Shown here in pieces: positions 42,631 to 42,894 of a stretch of 42,894 bases of DNA (its first letter is position 1; each line of letters opens with the position of its first letter). This stretch comes from JAJFUG01 sp964473155. Lineage in GTDB: Bacteria; Gemmatimonadota; Glassbacteria; GWA2-58-10. The position numbers and the translations under genes were made by a program. The notes under the pieces were generated by a model. The model worked only from the letters and a program-made list of their open reading frames with translations, did not search any database and was not told the DNA's origin. The stretch is from the NCBI GenBank assembly GCA_964473155.1, contig CAYYNT010000033.1:1-42894 (forward strand). Direction: 5' to 3'.

Positions 42631-42670
42631 TTATCCGTGAAATCCGTCTGTTATCCGTGCCATCCGTGAT
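42631..42670. repeat. two ~20-bp tandem units built on ATCCGT
   Basis: TTATCCGTGAAATCCGTCTG is followed by TTATCCGTGCCATCCGTGAT, giving four ATCCGT words in 40 bases. It lies between the repeat cluster and the nuoN stop. A simple dispersed repeat is likely; no function is evident. Confidence 0.55.
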
Positions 42671-42685
42671 TCAGGGAACTCGCGC

Positions 42686-42894
42686 TCAATTCAGGAACAT
42701 CACCGCTCGCCGGGCCGCCTCGAGCAGACAGGCCGGGCGGATTCCCAGGTACAACACTCCAGCCAGGGCGGACAGCACGGCCAGGCCCAGGGCCAGGGGC
42801 CGCCCGAGCGCGGGCTGCGGCGCTCCGGACTCGTTCTCGCGCATGTACATCTGCACCGTGACCCGCAGGTAGTAGTACACGCTCACCGCGCTGT
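42686..42894 (-). CDS. nuoN: NADH-quinone oxidoreductase subunit N, C-terminal part
   Basis: The last 68 residues of a gene that runs off the right edge. SAVSVYYYLRVTVQMYM is characteristic of the C-terminal region of the proton-pumping subunit NuoN of respiratory complex I. It is followed by a variable loop (ENESGAPQPALGRP), a final membrane helix (LALGLAVLSALAGVLYLGI) and the end AARRAVMFLN. nuoN is usually the last gene of the nuo operon, and here it ends next to a cluster of dispersed repeats. This suggests that the accessory region was built up beside a core operon. Confidence 0.85.
   Translation of the reverse strand, partial: SAVSVYYYLRVTVQMYMRENESGAPQPALGRPLALGLAVLSALAGVLYLGIRPACLLEAARRAVMFLN

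Noticed and set aside
1..42894. CRISPR array, tRNA, rRNA or transposase gene
   Set aside because: No regularly spaced repeats of CRISPR type, no tRNA cloverleaf noticed and no transposase frame seen. The short repeats found are palindromes or MITE-like ends.

Overview
The window is a GC-rich bacterial chromosome segment. Almost all of it is one accessory region for extracellular glycan breakdown, running up to a core gene (the 3' end of nuoN) at the right edge. Nearly every large protein has a Sec or lipoprotein signal peptide, so the products act in the periplasm, on the cell surface or outside a Gram-negative-type cell. Large secreted propeller, beta-helix and GH42-like proteins, a dockerin-like tail, no SusC/SusD pair and many short palindromic repeats suggest an uncultivated member of the FCB group or a neighbouring candidate phylum. 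That placement is inference; no phylogenetic marker except the nuoN fragment is present.

Layout: (1) 202-6914, minus strand: two Asp-box propeller lipoproteins (GH74/sialidase-like fold) and a sodium:solute symporter. (2) 7251-13318, plus strand, divergent: two ~1000-aa GH42-like proteins with an N-terminal jelly-roll module, one secreted and one a lipoprotein. (3) 13319-13665: hairpins and a ~125-bp MITE-like element. (4) 13666-17046, minus: a sialidase-like protein and a large beta-helix protein. (5) 17302-34096, minus: nine closely spaced genes, probably one transcript. In transcription order these are two transglutaminase-like proteins, four Fn3-plus-beta-helix proteins and three members of an unrecognised ~630-aa secreted family. 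(6) 34479-38717, minus: an acetyl-esterase-like double alpha/beta-hydrolase and two concanavalin-A-like proteins, one with a C-terminal dockerin-like module. (7) 39110-42600: a DUF1232 protein, a zinc-ribbon membrane protein and lower-GC cargo (a ceramidase-like hydrolase and two small secreted proteins) lying between directly repeated zinc-ribbon remnants. (8) Dispersed repeats, then the nuoN end.

Working model (inference): beta-helix and propeller proteins cut a long, branched and acetylated polysaccharide; the esterase deacetylates it; GH42-like and sialidase-like enzymes trim side chains; the symporter imports the released sugar or uronate. The striking architectural feature is that most families occur as adjacent paralogues (2+2+3+4+2+2). 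The best candidates for undescribed biology are the three-member family with the NDAG.GLCWAE motif and the transglutaminase-like pair at the head of the same gene row. No transcription factor, transposase, CRISPR array, tRNA or rRNA was seen.
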